Shown here piece by piece: positions 7,413 through 15,539 of a stretch of 64,000 nt of DNA. Position 1 is the first letter of the stretch. Each line of letters opens with the position of its first letter. The stretch is from assembly GCF_014836405.1 (NCBI RefSeq), contig NZ_JACSQU010000003.1, forward strand, positions 186,001-250,000. Direction: 5' to 3'. The notes under the pieces were generated by a model. It was not told where the DNA came from. It did no database searches and saw only the letters and a program-made list of their open reading frames with translations. This DNA comes from Brevundimonas guildfordensis (GTDB lineage Bacteria; Pseudomonadota; Alphaproteobacteria; Caulobacterales; Caulobacteraceae). A program made the position numbers and the translations under genes.

Positions 7413-9173
7413 CTACAGCCGGTCCATCCTCAGCCAGCGGGCGTCGCCCAGCCAGGCAGTCTTCAGCGCCTGATCGGCGGCGGCGGCTTCGGCGGCGCGG
7501 CCCTGGGCGGCCTCGGCGCGAGCCAGGCCATACAGCGCCCAGCCGTTGTTCGGGGTCTGGGCCAGGGCCAGGCGGAAGGCTTCGGCGGCCTGATCCGGGC
7601 GACCGGCCTGATACAGGGCGGCGCCCAGCGACTGAAGCACCGGATAATACCAGTAGGCCGGTTCCGTGTAGGGCAGGGCCGCTTCCAGATCGGCGGCGCG
7701 GCGATAGTGGCCGGCCGCCTCGGCCGAGCGGCCGCGCGCCATCGCCATCCGCCCGCGCGCCACGGCCTCGGCCAGGGTCAGCAACTCCGGCGCCGGCACG
7801 CCCTGTTCGACCATGGCGGTAAAGGCGCCCGAAGCTTTCAGCGCGTTCATCGCCGCCAATTCGCGCTCGAACCGTCTCTGATCGCGCAGTCGGGCATAGG
7901 CGACGGCGCGGGCGTAGTGGCGCATGGCGACGGCGTAGGGCAGGCGGGCGTCGGCCTCGGGCTCCGCCAGGATCGCGCGTGGTTCGGCGAACTGGGCCAG
8001 GGTCTGATAGGGGGCGGCGTCGATCAGCTGGACCCAGGCGATGCGGGCTGAAGTGTCGGGGTCCAGCACCGTGCGCAGACGCCTCGCCTCGCTCAGGGCC
8101 GTGTCCATGTCGCCAGCCATCTGGGCCGAGGCGACGATGAAGTGGATGTTGTGCGGATAGTAGCCGTAGCGGACTAGGCTCTCGTCGCCCGTGTCGCGGA
8201 TGAAGGCCTCGTCCGCCCGCGCCGCCGCGACGTTCAGGCGGATGGAGTCGGCGTAGCGGCCGCGTCGGACGTAGATGTGACCCGGCATGTGCACCAGATG
8301 GCCGGCGCTGGCGGGCCGGGAGGCGGCCAGGCGGTCGGCCGCCACCTCGGCGCGCGCGGGATCGGCGGCCTCCATCAGGTGGATGTAGAGGTGAGCCGCC
8401 TGCGGGTGATCGGGGGCGCGCGCCAGCACCGTTTCGATCAGGCGGATCGCGTCGCCGATGCGGCCGACGGGGGTGCGCTGGTCCGCCGCCCAATAGTTCC
8501 ATGGCGTGGTGTCCATCGCCGCCTCGGCGGCCAGGACGGCGATGTCGTCATCGGTGGGAAAGCGGGCGGCGACCGCCAGCATGGCGTCGGCATAGGCGGC
8601 GTCGAGCGCGCTGCGGTCGGCCGCCGGGTCGTCCGAATAGCGCAGGGCCAGGGCCTCGATCAGCGCCTGTTCGCGCGGCCCGGCCCGGTCGCGCAGGGCG
8701 AGGGCGCGGGTCATGGCGGTCAGCGCCGCCTCCCGGTCGCGCGCGTCCATCGGGGCGTTGATGTTGGGGCCCAGCGCCATCGCCTCGCCCCACCAGCAGG
8801 CGGCGCACTCGGGGTCGCGGCCTTGCGCCTCGCGGAACGAGCGCACGGCCCCGGCGTGATTGAAGCCGTAGGCCAGCATCAGTCCCTGGCTGAAATAGGC
8901 TTGGGCCTCGGCGTTGTCGGTGGTCGCCTTGAACGGCGAGGCGGTCAGGTCGGGATAGAGGGGGATGGGCTGCGCCCGGCTGGCGGGCGCGGCGACGGCT
9001 GAGGCGACCAGCAGACTGCGGGCCAGGGGGCCGCCGGTCGCCGCGCCGCAGACGCCGAACAGACGGACGGGACGCAGCGCGGCCGCTGTGTCCGACGACG
9101 GCAGGGCGGTCATCGGCCCCGCCAGAACCAGACCGGCGCCGCCCACGGCGAAGGTTTTCCACAACACGCTCAT
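7413..9173 (-). CDS. Secreted tetratricopeptide-repeat protein, function unknown
   Basis: The 586-residue protein has a hydrophobic N-terminus followed by many degenerate TPR helices through to the C-terminus. A conspicuous CAACWWGEAMALGP segment (Cys123 and Cys126) sits after the first repeat and could bind metal or heme or form a disulfide; this is not established. I recognise the general type (long TPR proteins of sphingomonads and caulobacters) but no function. The start at 9173 is preferred to an upstream ATG at 9215 because a strong AAAGGGGGA Shine-Dalgarno precedes it by 6-8 bases. It stands alone, with gaps of more than 200 bases on both sides. Confidence 0.75.
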   Translation of the reverse strand: MSVLWKTFAVGGAGLVLAGPMTALPSSDTAAALRPVRLFGVCGAATGGPLARSLLVASAVAAPASRAQPIPLYPDLTASPFKATTDNAEAQAYFSQGLMLAYGFNHAGAVRSFREAQGRDPECAACWWGEAMALGPNINAPMDARDREAALTAMTRALALRDRAGPREQALIEALALRYSDDPAADRSALDAAYADAMLAVAARFPTDDDIAVLAAEAAMDTTPWNYWAADQRTPVGRIGDAIRLIETVLARAPDHPQAAHLYIHLMEAADPARAEVAADRLAASRPASAGHLVHMPGHIYVRRGRYADSIRLNVAAARADEAFIRDTGDESLVRYGYYPHNIHFIVASAQMAGDMDTALSEARRLRTVLDPDTSARIAWVQLIDAAPYQTLAQFAEPRAILAEPEADARLPYAVAMRHYARAVAYARLRDQRRFERELAAMNALKASGAFTAMVEQGVPAPELLTLAEAVARGRMAMARGRSAEAAGHYRRAADLEAALPYTEPAYWYYPVLQSLGAALYQAGRPDQAAEAFRLALAQTPNNGWALYGLARAEAAQGRAAEAAAADQALKTAWLGDARWLRMDRL

Positions 9174-9385
9174 GCACCGTCCCCCTTTAGCGGGTCCGAG
9201 GCCGCGAACATGCATTGGGCGCGACGCGGCGCAGAGATGAAGAACGGCGATATTATTCGCTATCGCGCCGCTTAGACAGAGCGATTCAGGGAAACGGAAC
9301 TTTCTCGCGCTGGAGGCCGCAGCAGCGGGCGGGTGAAGGGTCTGCTAGGGGTGGACAGCGGAAGGTCAGCGCCGCACGGTGAGGT
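9174..9385. other. Divergent 212-base gap
   Basis: It separates the TPR gene (minus) from a small secreted protein (plus). The only structure I see is an inverted repeat GCGATA-N8-TATCGC at 9248-9267, a possible operator or promoter element in an otherwise unremarkable gap. Confidence 0.4.
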
Positions 9386-9964
9386 ATGCGGTCTTCAGCC
9401 ATCACAACCCTCGCAGCCTCCATCGCAGCCCTCGCGGCGTGTTCTGCGCCGGCTGCCAACGCGCAACCAGCTTTGGAGCAAGGCTTCTCTGGCGCCCTGC
9501 GTGGCTGTGAGGAATGGATTCTAAATCCAGAAAGCTGGATCGACGGCCCCGCTCCCTTTATCGCAACAGTAGGCCTGGGCGACACGATGGGGCTGGTTGC
9601 CAAGGTCGACGAGGCGTCGCTCCCGCCTCCGGCCTTGCGTCGCGGAAACCGCTACTGGCGCATCAACTCGACCGAGACCGCCGGCTATGTGTTGGTCGTC
9701 TCGGACCAGACGCCCATGTGCCACATCACCGGCGGCGGAAATGTTGATCTGCAGCCCGCAGTGGAAGCCGTCCTGACGTCTGCAGGCTTCGCCAGCCGCT
9801 GGGAAACGGTCCGGAAGACCGAGCGGCGCGACATGGCGACGACCACGTTTAGGAACCGGACTGATCCGTCCCTGTCCGCAGTCGTCAGTCGGGCGAAACG
9901 GCCGGGCGAGAGGCTGGACCGCGTCCAGGTCTTGGTGACGGCGACGTACGACACGCAGAACTAA
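9386..9964 (+). CDS. Hypothetical secreted protein
   Basis: The 192-residue protein has a clear signal peptide (MRSSAITTLAASIAAL, then a cleavage region near ANA-QP). The mature part contains two Cys (GCEEWILNPESW and TPMCHITGGG) that could form one disulfide. I do not recognise the family. An in-frame stop 6 bases upstream makes this ATG the first possible one, although the Shine-Dalgarno (GTGAGG) is unusually close. Base composition is less extreme than in its neighbours, and a 60-base inverted repeat follows directly after the stop. Together these hint at a later acquisition, but weakly. Confidence 0.6.
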   Translation: MRSSAITTLAASIAALAACSAPAANAQPALEQGFSGALRGCEEWILNPESWIDGPAPFIATVGLGDTMGLVAKVDEASLPPPALRRGNRYWRINSTETAGYVLVVSDQTPMCHITGGGNVDLQPAVEAVLTSAGFASRWETVRKTERRDMATTTFRNRTDPSLSAVVSRAKRPGERLDRVQVLVTATYDTQN

Positions 9965-10020
9965 GACTCTGCTTTCGATGCCGCGCGCGAACGTCCGCAA
10001 CGGGTCGAAAGCAGACTTAG
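9961..10020. repeat. 60-base inverted repeat after the secreted-protein gene
   Basis: Arms TCTGCTTTCGA (9968-9978) and TCGAAAGCAGA (10005-10015) are perfectly complementary, extended by CTAAG/CTTAG at 9961-9965 and 10016-10020 with a 2-base bulge. There is no T-run, so it is not a classic terminator. The first bases overlap the stop codon of the upstream gene. Confidence 0.75.
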
Positions 10021-10053
10021 GGCCAAATCCTTGAAACGGACGCCCGCCTCCAC

Positions 10054-10620
10054 TCAGTCCAGGGCGTCAAAGTCCACGATGATCGGCTCCCGCTTCAGCA
10101 ACGCCAGCACCTGACGGAAGCTGTCCTGGCTCAGGGCGGTGGTGGCGGTGTTGGTCAGGGGGTGGAAGTTGACGACAGCCGCCTCCCACAGACGCCGGTC
10201 CAGCACGAAGGTCACGCGGCGGTCGGTGTCGTTGATGAGGCCCAGCGCCGTGACCGAGCCGGGACGCACCCCCAGCGTCTCCCACAGCAGGGTCTCATTG
10301 CCGAAGGACAGGCGGTCCGAGCCCATCGCGCGGTGCGCCCGCTTGAGGTCGATGAACGTGTCCTGAGCCGCCGAGATCAGCCACAGCCGGCCCTTCTTGT
10401 CCTTGAGGAACAGGTTCTTGGTGTGGACGCCGGGCAGGGCGGCCTTCAGCTCCAGCCCTTCCTCGACGCGGAAGACGGCGGGGTGGTCGTGGGTGGTCTG
10501 CGCGATCCCGTGTTCGGCCATCCAGTCCAGCAGGCGGGCGCGGTCGTAAGCGGGTTCGGGCGCGGGTTCGGGGGCGGGCGAAGTCGGGGTTTGCGCGGCG
10601 GCGTCGGGGATGGCGGTCAT
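10054..10620 (-). CDS. Prolyl-tRNA editing protein (YbaK/ProX domain, PrdX type)
   Basis: The 188-residue protein is a stand-alone YbaK/ProX editing domain. Typical segments are [10 protein letters not shown], the [12 protein letters not shown] stretch, [17 protein letters not shown] and [20 protein letters not shown]. This PrdX group hydrolyses alanyl-tRNA(Pro) made in error by prolyl-tRNA synthetase. The conserved Lys in TKNLFLKD is the substrate-contacting residue in the family. The start at 10620 is chosen because the extra 25 residues from the upstream ATG (10695) are low-complexity and would bring the gene to within 18 bases of its divergent neighbour. Either start remains possible. The first 25 residues are Ala/Pro-rich. 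Confidence 0.85.
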   Translation of the reverse strand: MTAIPDAAAQTPTSPAPEPAPEPAYDRARLLDWMAEHGIAQTTHDHPAVFRVEEGLELKAALPGVHTKNLFLKDKKGRLWLISAAQDTFIDLKRAHRAMGSDRLSFGNETLLWETLGVRPGSVTALGLINDTDRRVTFVLDRRLWEAAVVNFHPLTNTATTALSQDSFRQVLALLKREPIIVDFDALD

Positions 10621-10712
10621 CTCGGTCTTGTCGGGCGGGCGGCGAGGGCGATAGGGGAGAGGGGCGACCCTCAGGGTCGTCACTTCATTCGTCAAGCTTG
10701 GGGAGCCGCGTC

Positions 10713-11453
10713 TTGGAACTGGAATGCTATCCGATGAATGCGCGTCCGTGCGACCTGGCGCCGGGCCGCCAGTCGCGCAACTGGATGGACGCCTTCGCCA
10801 GTCGGCACCCCTATCGCTGTCTGCCGCTGACGATGGCCAACACCACGGGCTGGGAGATCCTGTGCCCGTTCGGCTTCACCGCCGAGTGGAACGGCGGGCC
10901 GTCGCAGAACGACATCACCATCACGCCCGACCGGCATCAGCCGGAGATGGACCACTTCGTCAGCTCGCACTTCTCGCGCGGGGTGCTGACCATGCACCCG
11001 CAGTATCTGTTCCGCACCCCGCCGGGTTGGGGCCTGATCGCGCAAGGGTCGCCCAACCACGTCAAGGACGGCATCCAGCCGCTGAGCGGCCTGATCGAGA
11101 CCGATTGGCTGCCGTTCCCCTTCACCATGAACTGGATCTTCACGCGCCCGGGTCGCATCCGCTTCGATAAGGGCGAGCCTTTCTGCTTCATCCTGCCGGT
11201 CGAGCACCGCAAGGTCGAGCAGTTCGAGCCGGTGATCCGTTCGCTGGAATCCAATCCCGGCATGAAGGGGCAGTTCGACGCCTGGAACCGGTCGCGGACG
11301 GACTTCAACACCCGCCTGGCCTCGGGCGATCCGGATGCGGCCAAGGAGGCGTGGCAGCGCTTCTACTTCAAGGGCGAGGTGCCCGAGGCCCTGGGCAAGG
11401 CGCCAGCCACCCACGCGAACAAGCGCCGCCTGAAGAATCCGCGGGTGGGGTAA
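10713..11453 (+). CDS. DUF6065 family protein
   Basis: The 246-residue protein matches what I recall of DUF6065: [19 protein letters not shown] near the start, WNGG, then [14 protein letters not shown] in the centre and [13 protein letters not shown]. Function is unknown, and the family is soluble with many aromatic residues. The start is a TTG at 10713, because GGGGAG lies 7 bases before it and the protein then begins LELECYP, as expected for the family. An ATG at 10734 would remove this conserved strand. It is divergent from the PrdX-type gene and followed by a repeat fragment and a hairpin. Confidence 0.7.
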   Translation: MELECYPMNARPCDLAPGRQSRNWMDAFASRHPYRCLPLTMANTTGWEILCPFGFTAEWNGGPSQNDITITPDRHQPEMDHFVSSHFSRGVLTMHPQYLFRTPPGWGLIAQGSPNHVKDGIQPLSGLIETDWLPFPFTMNWIFTRPGRIRFDKGEPFCFILPVEHRKVEQFEPVIRSLESNPGMKGQFDAWNRSRTDFNTRLASGDPDAAKEAWQRFYFKGEVPEALGKAPATHANKRRLKNPRVG

Positions 11454-11464
11454 GGCGCGGGCTT

Positions 11465-11488
11465 CACCTCCCCATTGCACGGGGAGGA
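11465..11488. repeat. Partial copy of the CTCCCCAT-type palindromic repeat
   Basis: CACCTCCCC, ATTGCA and CGGGGAGGA form one arm hairpin of the repeat seen complete at 5171-5296. It sits between the DUF6065 stop and the terminator hairpin. Confidence 0.65.
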
Positions 11489-11489
11489 A

Positions 11490-11525
11490 AGAAAACGCCC
11501 GCCTCCGGTGACGGAAGCGGGCGTT
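11490..11525 (-). terminator. Terminator hairpin of the lipoprotein gene
   Basis: Arms AACGCCCGC (11494-11502) and GCGGGCGTT (11517-11525) pair perfectly over 9 bases. On the minus strand the stem is followed by TTTTC and more T, so it should end the lipoprotein transcript. It could also serve the plus-strand DUF6065 gene. Confidence 0.7.
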
Positions 11526-11544
11526 GTCATCTTTGCCGTCCGTC

Positions 11545-11585
11545 GCCGCTCAAGCAGCGAGCGACCGCGTCGCGAGCGTAGCGGC
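11545..11585 (+). repeat. CAAGCA hairpin element, copy E
   Basis: Outer arms GCCGCT/AGCGGC, CAAGCA, GC pair, GA facing GA, inner arms GCGAC/GTCGC, CGC loop. It begins 2 bases from the stop codon of the minus-strand lipoprotein gene and is antisense to it. Confidence 0.9.
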
Positions 11586-11587
11586 CC

Positions 11588-12142
11588 TTAAGAAGTCGGC
11601 CGCATCACGCGCGGTCCGAGGTTGGTGATGACTTCGCGGGCGTCGAAGGCGTTCATGTCGCCGGCGGGCTTGGCGCCTCGCCCCATGACGATTTCAGCCG
11701 TGGCCTCGTAGCGGTCGACCTGGCGGATGTCGCGATCCCGGCCCCAGAAGGGGTCCCAGGTGCTCCAGTAGCCGCGCTGGTAGAAGCGCCAGGACGGACT
11801 CCAATACGGACCGTAGCGGTTGTAGTAGAAGGGGTCCGGCGTCGTGTAGAAGCGCGTGTCGCGGTCGGTGGCGCGGGTGACGGTGGCGAACCAGTCATAG
11901 CCGTTTTCGACCGTCAGTTCGGCCGAGCGCAGCAGCAGGGACATCTCGACCTGATCACGCGAGGTGACGGAGTTGCCCGAGAAGCTGACCGCGTAACGGT
12001 TGGCTTCCAGGCGCTGCTCGGCGTAGCCGCCGCGCTGGCCGTTCATGCCGGCAGGTTGGTAGGGGGTGGCCGTCGCGCACGCGCCGAGGGCAAGCGCGCC
12101 CGCCAAGGCGATCAGCACCGGGGTCTTGCGAAGCTTGATCAT
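11588..12142 (-). CDS. Small outer-membrane lipoprotein (CC0125/CC1285-like)
   Basis: The 184-residue protein has a lipoprotein signal ending in the lipobox LGAC, with Cys22 as the acylation site. The mature part includes GYAEQRLEANRYAVSFSGNS, a stretch typical of a Caulobacterales lipoprotein family named after C. crescentus CC0125/CC1285, and then an aromatic-rich segment (YNRYGPYWSPSWRFYQRG). Function is unknown. The start at 12142 is chosen because AGGAG is 7 bases upstream; the ATG two codons earlier would overlap that site. It is followed by a hairpin element and a terminator, so it is probably a single-gene unit. Confidence 0.8.
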   Translation of the reverse strand: MIKLRKTPVLIALAGALALGACATATPYQPAGMNGQRGGYAEQRLEANRYAVSFSGNSVTSRDQVEMSLLLRSAELTVENGYDWFATVTRATDRDTRFYTTPDPFYYNRYGPYWSPSWRFYQRGYWSTWDPFWGRDRDIRQVDRYEATAEIVMGRGAKPAGDMNAFDAREVITNLGPRVMRPTS

Positions 12143-12219
12143 GGACATCTCTCCTTGAGCGTTCAGTGAACGCCCGTCGGTCTGAACGAGGGGTGAACGG
12201 CCAAGTTCCAAAACGCACT

Positions 12220-12852
12220 TCACAGACGCGAGACGATCAGGACGGCGGCCAACAGCAGAAGACACCCGACGACTATGCCGAAGCCTTTGCGGAAACGCGG
12301 CGCGGTCATCTGTCGCGCCAACGCCGCCCCGCCCAGGCCGTAGCCGCTCATCGACAGTCCATCCATGCCGACCGTGGTCACCGCGAACAAGGCCAGCTGA
12401 GGCGCCAGCGGTCGATTGATGTCCAGGAAGGGCGGCAGGACGGCGGTGAAGAAGAGGATGGCCTTGGGGTTGGCGATCTGGACCATGAAGCCGTCGATCA
12501 GGGCGCTGCGCCCGCGCTTGACCTCGATGTGCGAAGGCTCGGCGGCGGTGGCGAAGGCGCCGCGCAGGGCCTTGACCCCTAACCATGCGACGTAGAGGGC
12601 GCCCAGGACGGCGATGATGCGGAAGACCTGGGGGAAGGCGATCACCAGTGCGCCCAGGCCCAGGGCGGCGGCGCCGAACCAGACCAGGGTGGCGCAGTTC
12701 ATGCCGACGACGGCGGTCAGGGCGGCGGCCTTGCCCTTCTCCATGCCGGTGGCGACGGCGAAGATGTTGGCGGGACCGGGCGTCACCGCCATCACGGCCA
12801 TGACGCCGACAAAAGCCAGATACAGATGCGGATCGACAGGAAGCGCGGCCAT
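12220..12852 (-). CDS. LysE/RhtB family exporter
   Basis: The 210-residue protein has six hydrophobic segments and the family hallmark VTPGPANIFAVATGMEKGK near the first helix, then WLGVKALRGA and VQIANPKAILFFTAVLPPF in the middle. LysE/RhtB proteins export amino acids or related small molecules across the inner membrane. The substrate cannot be told from sequence. The conserved Pro pair of the first helix (TPGP) is present. It is transcribed toward the lipoprotein gene with a 77-base gap that holds the latter's promoter. The ATG at 12852 gives a short N-terminus typical of the family. Confidence 0.9.
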   Translation of the reverse strand: MAALPVDPHLYLAFVGVMAVMAVTPGPANIFAVATGMEKGKAAALTAVVGMNCATLVWFGAAALGLGALVIAFPQVFRIIAVLGALYVAWLGVKALRGAFATAAEPSHIEVKRGRSALIDGFMVQIANPKAILFFTAVLPPFLDINRPLAPQLALFAVTTVGMDGLSMSGYGLGGAALARQMTAPRFRKGFGIVVGCLLLLAAVLIVSRL

Positions 12853-12904
12853 GAGGCCCTTTCGAGCGCATCGGCCGCCGCGTCAAGCCGTCGCAGTCGT
12901 CGGC

Positions 12905-13465
12905 TCAGGCGCCAGAGGGAATCGGCGGGACGGGCGGCGCGGGGGGCGTGGCCAATGCGGCCGCCCCGACCTCGTCCAGGGCGTCCAGGGCCTGGTCCAC
13001 GCCGTACTGGGCGACCAGCCCATAGGTGACCATGTGCTCCGGGTCGGCCTGGGCCCAGGCGCCGTTGCTCGACAGGCCCTCGATCAGCGGGGCGATACCG
13101 TTCGTGGCCTCGCGCACGATGGCCTCGACATCGACTTCAGCCAGGGCGGCCTCGGCGATCAGCCCGGCCTGGCGCGTCGCCTCGGCGGTGAAGTCGGCGA
13201 CGTGGGGCTGATACTCCGACCAGAGGGCGGCGACGCGCAGTCCCTTCTGGGTTTCGCTCAGGCTCTCGTCGGCCTGGATGCGTTCAGCCCTGGCGTTGAA
13301 CTCTTCCATCTTCTGCTCGAAGACGCCGGCGGCGGACTCCAGACGCAGTTCGGCCGAGGTTTTCTGGGTTTCGGCCACGGCGGCCGAGACCGGCAGCAGC
13401 GCGAGGGCGGCGGCCAAGGACAGGGGGATCAGAGGGAGGGGGGCGAGAGAGAGGGCGCGGACCAT
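12905..13465 (-). CDS. Hypothetical exported helical protein, paralog of the next gene
   Basis: The 186-residue protein has a signal peptide (hydrophobic to about residue 31, AAVAE cleavage region) and then a mostly helical, charged body. The stretch FEQKMEEFNARAERIQADE resembles FQAKGEAFNAEAERMKAEL in the neighbouring gene, with similar spacing to a following YQPHVADFTAEA / YEPTFNAFADEL segment. The two are therefore tandem paralogs. The C-terminus is Pro-rich. No family or function is recognised; a periplasmic location is inferred from the signal. Transcribed in the same direction as its paralog, 104 bases downstream. Confidence 0.65.
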   Translation of the reverse strand: MVRALSLAPLPLIPLSLAAALALLPVSAAVAETQKTSAELRLESAAGVFEQKMEEFNARAERIQADESLSETQKGLRVAALWSEYQPHVADFTAEATRQAGLIAEAALAEVDVEAIVREATNGIAPLIEGLSSNGAWAQADPEHMVTYGLVAQYGVDQALDALDEVGAAALATPPAPPVPPIPSGA

Positions 13466-13569
13466 AGCGAGGCTCCTTCGGCGGACGCCGGCAAGGTCCG
13501 CCCAAGGGCCCGCGCGCTCAAGTGAAATCGCGGTAAGGCGCCGGGGCGGGCGCCTTACCTGCCGTTCGA

Positions 13570-14037
13570 TCAGTCCGCTGCGGCGGGAGCGGTCGGGGCG
13601 GCCACGGCCTGGGCGACGGCCTGGCGGATCTGGGCCGGAACGGCGCGGATCTGGGCCGGGGCGGCCTCGGCGGCGGCCAGGATCTGGTCCCTGTTCTCAG
13701 CGTTCTCGGGCTTCTCGGCGAAGGTGCGGAAGAAGGCGCCCAGTTCGTCGGCGAAGGCGTTGAAGGTCGGCTCGTAGCGCGTGATGATGGCGTCGGCGCG
13801 CGTCTGCTTGGCGGCCGCATCCAGAGCCGGGTCCTCGATCACGGCGTCCAGTTCGGCCTTCATGCGCTCGGCCTCGGCGTTGAACGCTTCGCCCTTGGCC
13901 TGGAAGGCGGCCTCCTCGGGCGAGGGGGCGGGCTGGGCGGCGGGCGCAGCGGGGGCGGTCTCCTGGGCGGAGACGATGGCGGGGGCGGCGCAGACGGCCA
14001 GGGCCGCAGCAGCGGCAGCGAAGGTCAGGCGAGACAT
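13570..14037 (-). CDS. Hypothetical exported helical protein
   Basis: The 155-residue protein has a clear signal peptide (MSRLTFAAAAAALAVCAAP, cleavage near VSAQE) and an Ala/Glu-rich helical body predicted to be periplasmic. The middle region (FNAEAERMKAELD, then DAIITRYEPTFNAF) matches the neighbouring downstream gene, so the pair arose by duplication. It ends in an Ala-rich tail. A GGAG lies 9 bases before the ATG. No known domain is recognised. Confidence 0.65.
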   Translation of the reverse strand: MSRLTFAAAAAALAVCAAPAIVSAQETAPAAPAAQPAPSPEEAAFQAKGEAFNAEAERMKAELDAVIEDPALDAAAKQTRADAIITRYEPTFNAFADELGAFFRTFAEKPENAENRDQILAAAEAAPAQIRAVPAQIRQAVAQAVAAPTAPAAAD

Positions 14038-14226
14038 GACGGGGGCTCCGGCAGGCGACGGGCGCGCGCCCGTCAAATAAGAACTCGCCGGCCGGGAGCG
14101 ACCGGAGATGGTCGTCACGGTGAGGCCGCCGAAGTCAAAGCGCAAGCGAGACCTTGCATGAAGCCGCGTCTGGGCCCGGGCGCGCGACCTCTTGAACCCG
14201 CGCGCCGCAGGGCGCATCTGCGGGTC

Positions 14227-14802
14227 ATGTTCATCCAGACCGAAGCCACTCCCAACCCGAACGCCCTGAAGTTCCTGCCCGGCCGCGACGTCGCGGGCGA
14301 ACAGGCGCTGGAATATCGCACCATCGACGAGGCGGCGGCCTCGCCTCTGGCCGAGGCGCTGTTCGAACTGGAGGGCGTCGAGGGCGTGTTCTTCGGCGCC
14401 GACTATGTTTCGGTCACGCGCGCGGCGGACGGCCCGGACTGGACGGCGATGAAGGCGCCGATCCTGTCGGTGGTGATGGATCACTTCGTCTCGGGGGCGC
14501 CGCTGGTGCGCGCCGGCGCCGAGACAGGGCGGGACGGCGCCGCTCAGGATGATGGAGCGCCCGACAGCGAGATCGTGGCCGAGATCAAGGGGCTGCTGGA
14601 CACCCGCATCCGTCCGGCCGTGGCCCAGGACGGCGGCGACATCCTGTTCGACCATTTCGACGAAGCGACCGGGGTGCTGCGCCTGCGGATGCGCGGGGCC
14701 TGCGCCGGTTGCCCGTCCTCCTCGGCGACGTTGAAGGCCGGGGTCGAGCAGATGATGCGCCACTATGTTCCCGAAGTGACCAGCGTCGAGCAGGTGCTCT
14801 GA
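14227..14802 (+). CDS. NifU-family iron-sulfur scaffold/carrier protein (Nfu type)
   Basis: The 191-residue protein has the two domains of alphaproteobacterial and mitochondrial Nfu proteins. The N-terminal Nfu_N begins MFIQTEATPNPNALKFLPG, and the C-terminal NifU domain contains RPAVAQDGGDI and the cluster ligands Cys159 and Cys162 in GACAGCPSS. Dimers hold a 4Fe-4S cluster through the CxxC and pass it to client enzymes; aconitase and succinate dehydrogenase, both encoded in this window, are typical clients of such carriers. The start at 14227 is the family's conserved N-terminus; the longer frame upstream is GC-rich filler. Confidence 0.93.
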   Translation: MFIQTEATPNPNALKFLPGRDVAGEQALEYRTIDEAAASPLAEALFELEGVEGVFFGADYVSVTRAADGPDWTAMKAPILSVVMDHFVSGAPLVRAGAETGRDGAAQDDGAPDSEIVAEIKGLLDTRIRPAVAQDGGDILFDHFDEATGVLRLRMRGACAGCPSSSATLKAGVEQMMRHYVPEVTSVEQVL

Positions 14803-14868
14803 GGCCCCCACCGATCTGTTTCACATGAAACGCTCGCACCCGCCCGCCCTGCGGGGCATGATGGCGTC

Positions 14869-15480
14869 ATGGACGGGATAAGCGAGACATCACAGGCGCG
14901 CGCCCTGGGCGAGGCGCTGGCGGCGTTGCGGCGCGACTGCGGCCTGAGCCAGGCGGAGGCGGGCGCCCGGATCGGCATGACCGGCCAGGGCTGGGGCCTC
15001 TATGAAGCCGGCAAGCGATCCAGCCTGTTCCGTCCCGATGTTCAGCGGCGTCTGACCGGAGCCCTGAACGCCACGCCCGAGGCTTTGATGCTGCAGGCGC
15101 CGGGCGGTGCACAGGTCTCGACTGACCGCCCGAGGACTTCACTTCCAGACAACGCGCCCCCATACGGCCTCTCAGCGCGCGGTCGGGCGTTCGACGGCGC
15201 CCCCTCAGACGTGCGACGGATGCGGCTGGAGACCGACGAACTGGCCCCCTGGGCATCGGCGGGCACGGTGCTGGAGTACGCTCTGGGACGTTGGCCGAGA
15301 CGAGGCCAGGGCTGCATCATCCAGCTTCAGGACGGCCTGCGCAAGGTCCGGCTGTATGACCGCGCCGACGAGGCGGAGATGGTGGTCTTGGGCGCCGGCG
15401 CCTTGGATCGATCCGAACGTATCGCGCGATCAGACGTCCAGTCCGTATCAGCGGTCATCAGCCGTCTCGACGACGATTGA
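14869..15480 (+). CDS. XRE-family transcriptional regulator with degenerate C-terminal sensor-like domain
   Basis: The 203-residue protein starts with a helix-turn-helix (LGEALAALRRDCGLSQAEAG, then IGMTGQGWGLYEAGKR, about residues 12-52). The C-terminal half (ETDELAPWASAGTVLEYA, then GCIIQLQDGLRKVRLY) resembles the beta-rich S24/LexA-like domain of phage-type repressors, but I see no Ser-Lys protease dyad in the expected context. It may be a repressor without self-cleavage. A second XRE gene follows after a 59-base gap with a perfect inverted repeat. Confidence 0.7.
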   Translation: MDGISETSQARALGEALAALRRDCGLSQAEAGARIGMTGQGWGLYEAGKRSSLFRPDVQRRLTGALNATPEALMLQAPGGAQVSTDRPRTSLPDNAPPYGLSARGRAFDGAPSDVRRMRLETDELAPWASAGTVLEYALGRWPRRGQGCIIQLQDGLRKVRLYDRADEAEMVVLGAGALDRSERIARSDVQSVSAVISRLDDD

Positions 15481-15483
15481 AAC

Positions 15484-15499
15484 GAAATAGTTGTATTTC
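15484..15499. promoter_or_regulatory. Candidate operator between two XRE genes
   Basis: GAAATA-GTTG-TATTTC is a perfect 6-base inverted repeat in the AT-rich gap between the two XRE regulators. Downstream, GTGAAACT and GTTGAAAC form a loose direct repeat. Autoregulation is inferred. Confidence 0.4.
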
Positions 15500-15539
15500 A
15501 GGGGCGAACGTGAAACTCTCTAGTTGAAACGGAGGGGTC

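Noticed and set aside
11588..12886. Apparent 432-residue fusion of LysE shadow and lipoprotein
   Set aside because: The upstream part is the wrong frame of the LysE gene. The lipoprotein has its own AGGAG site and signal peptide at 12142.
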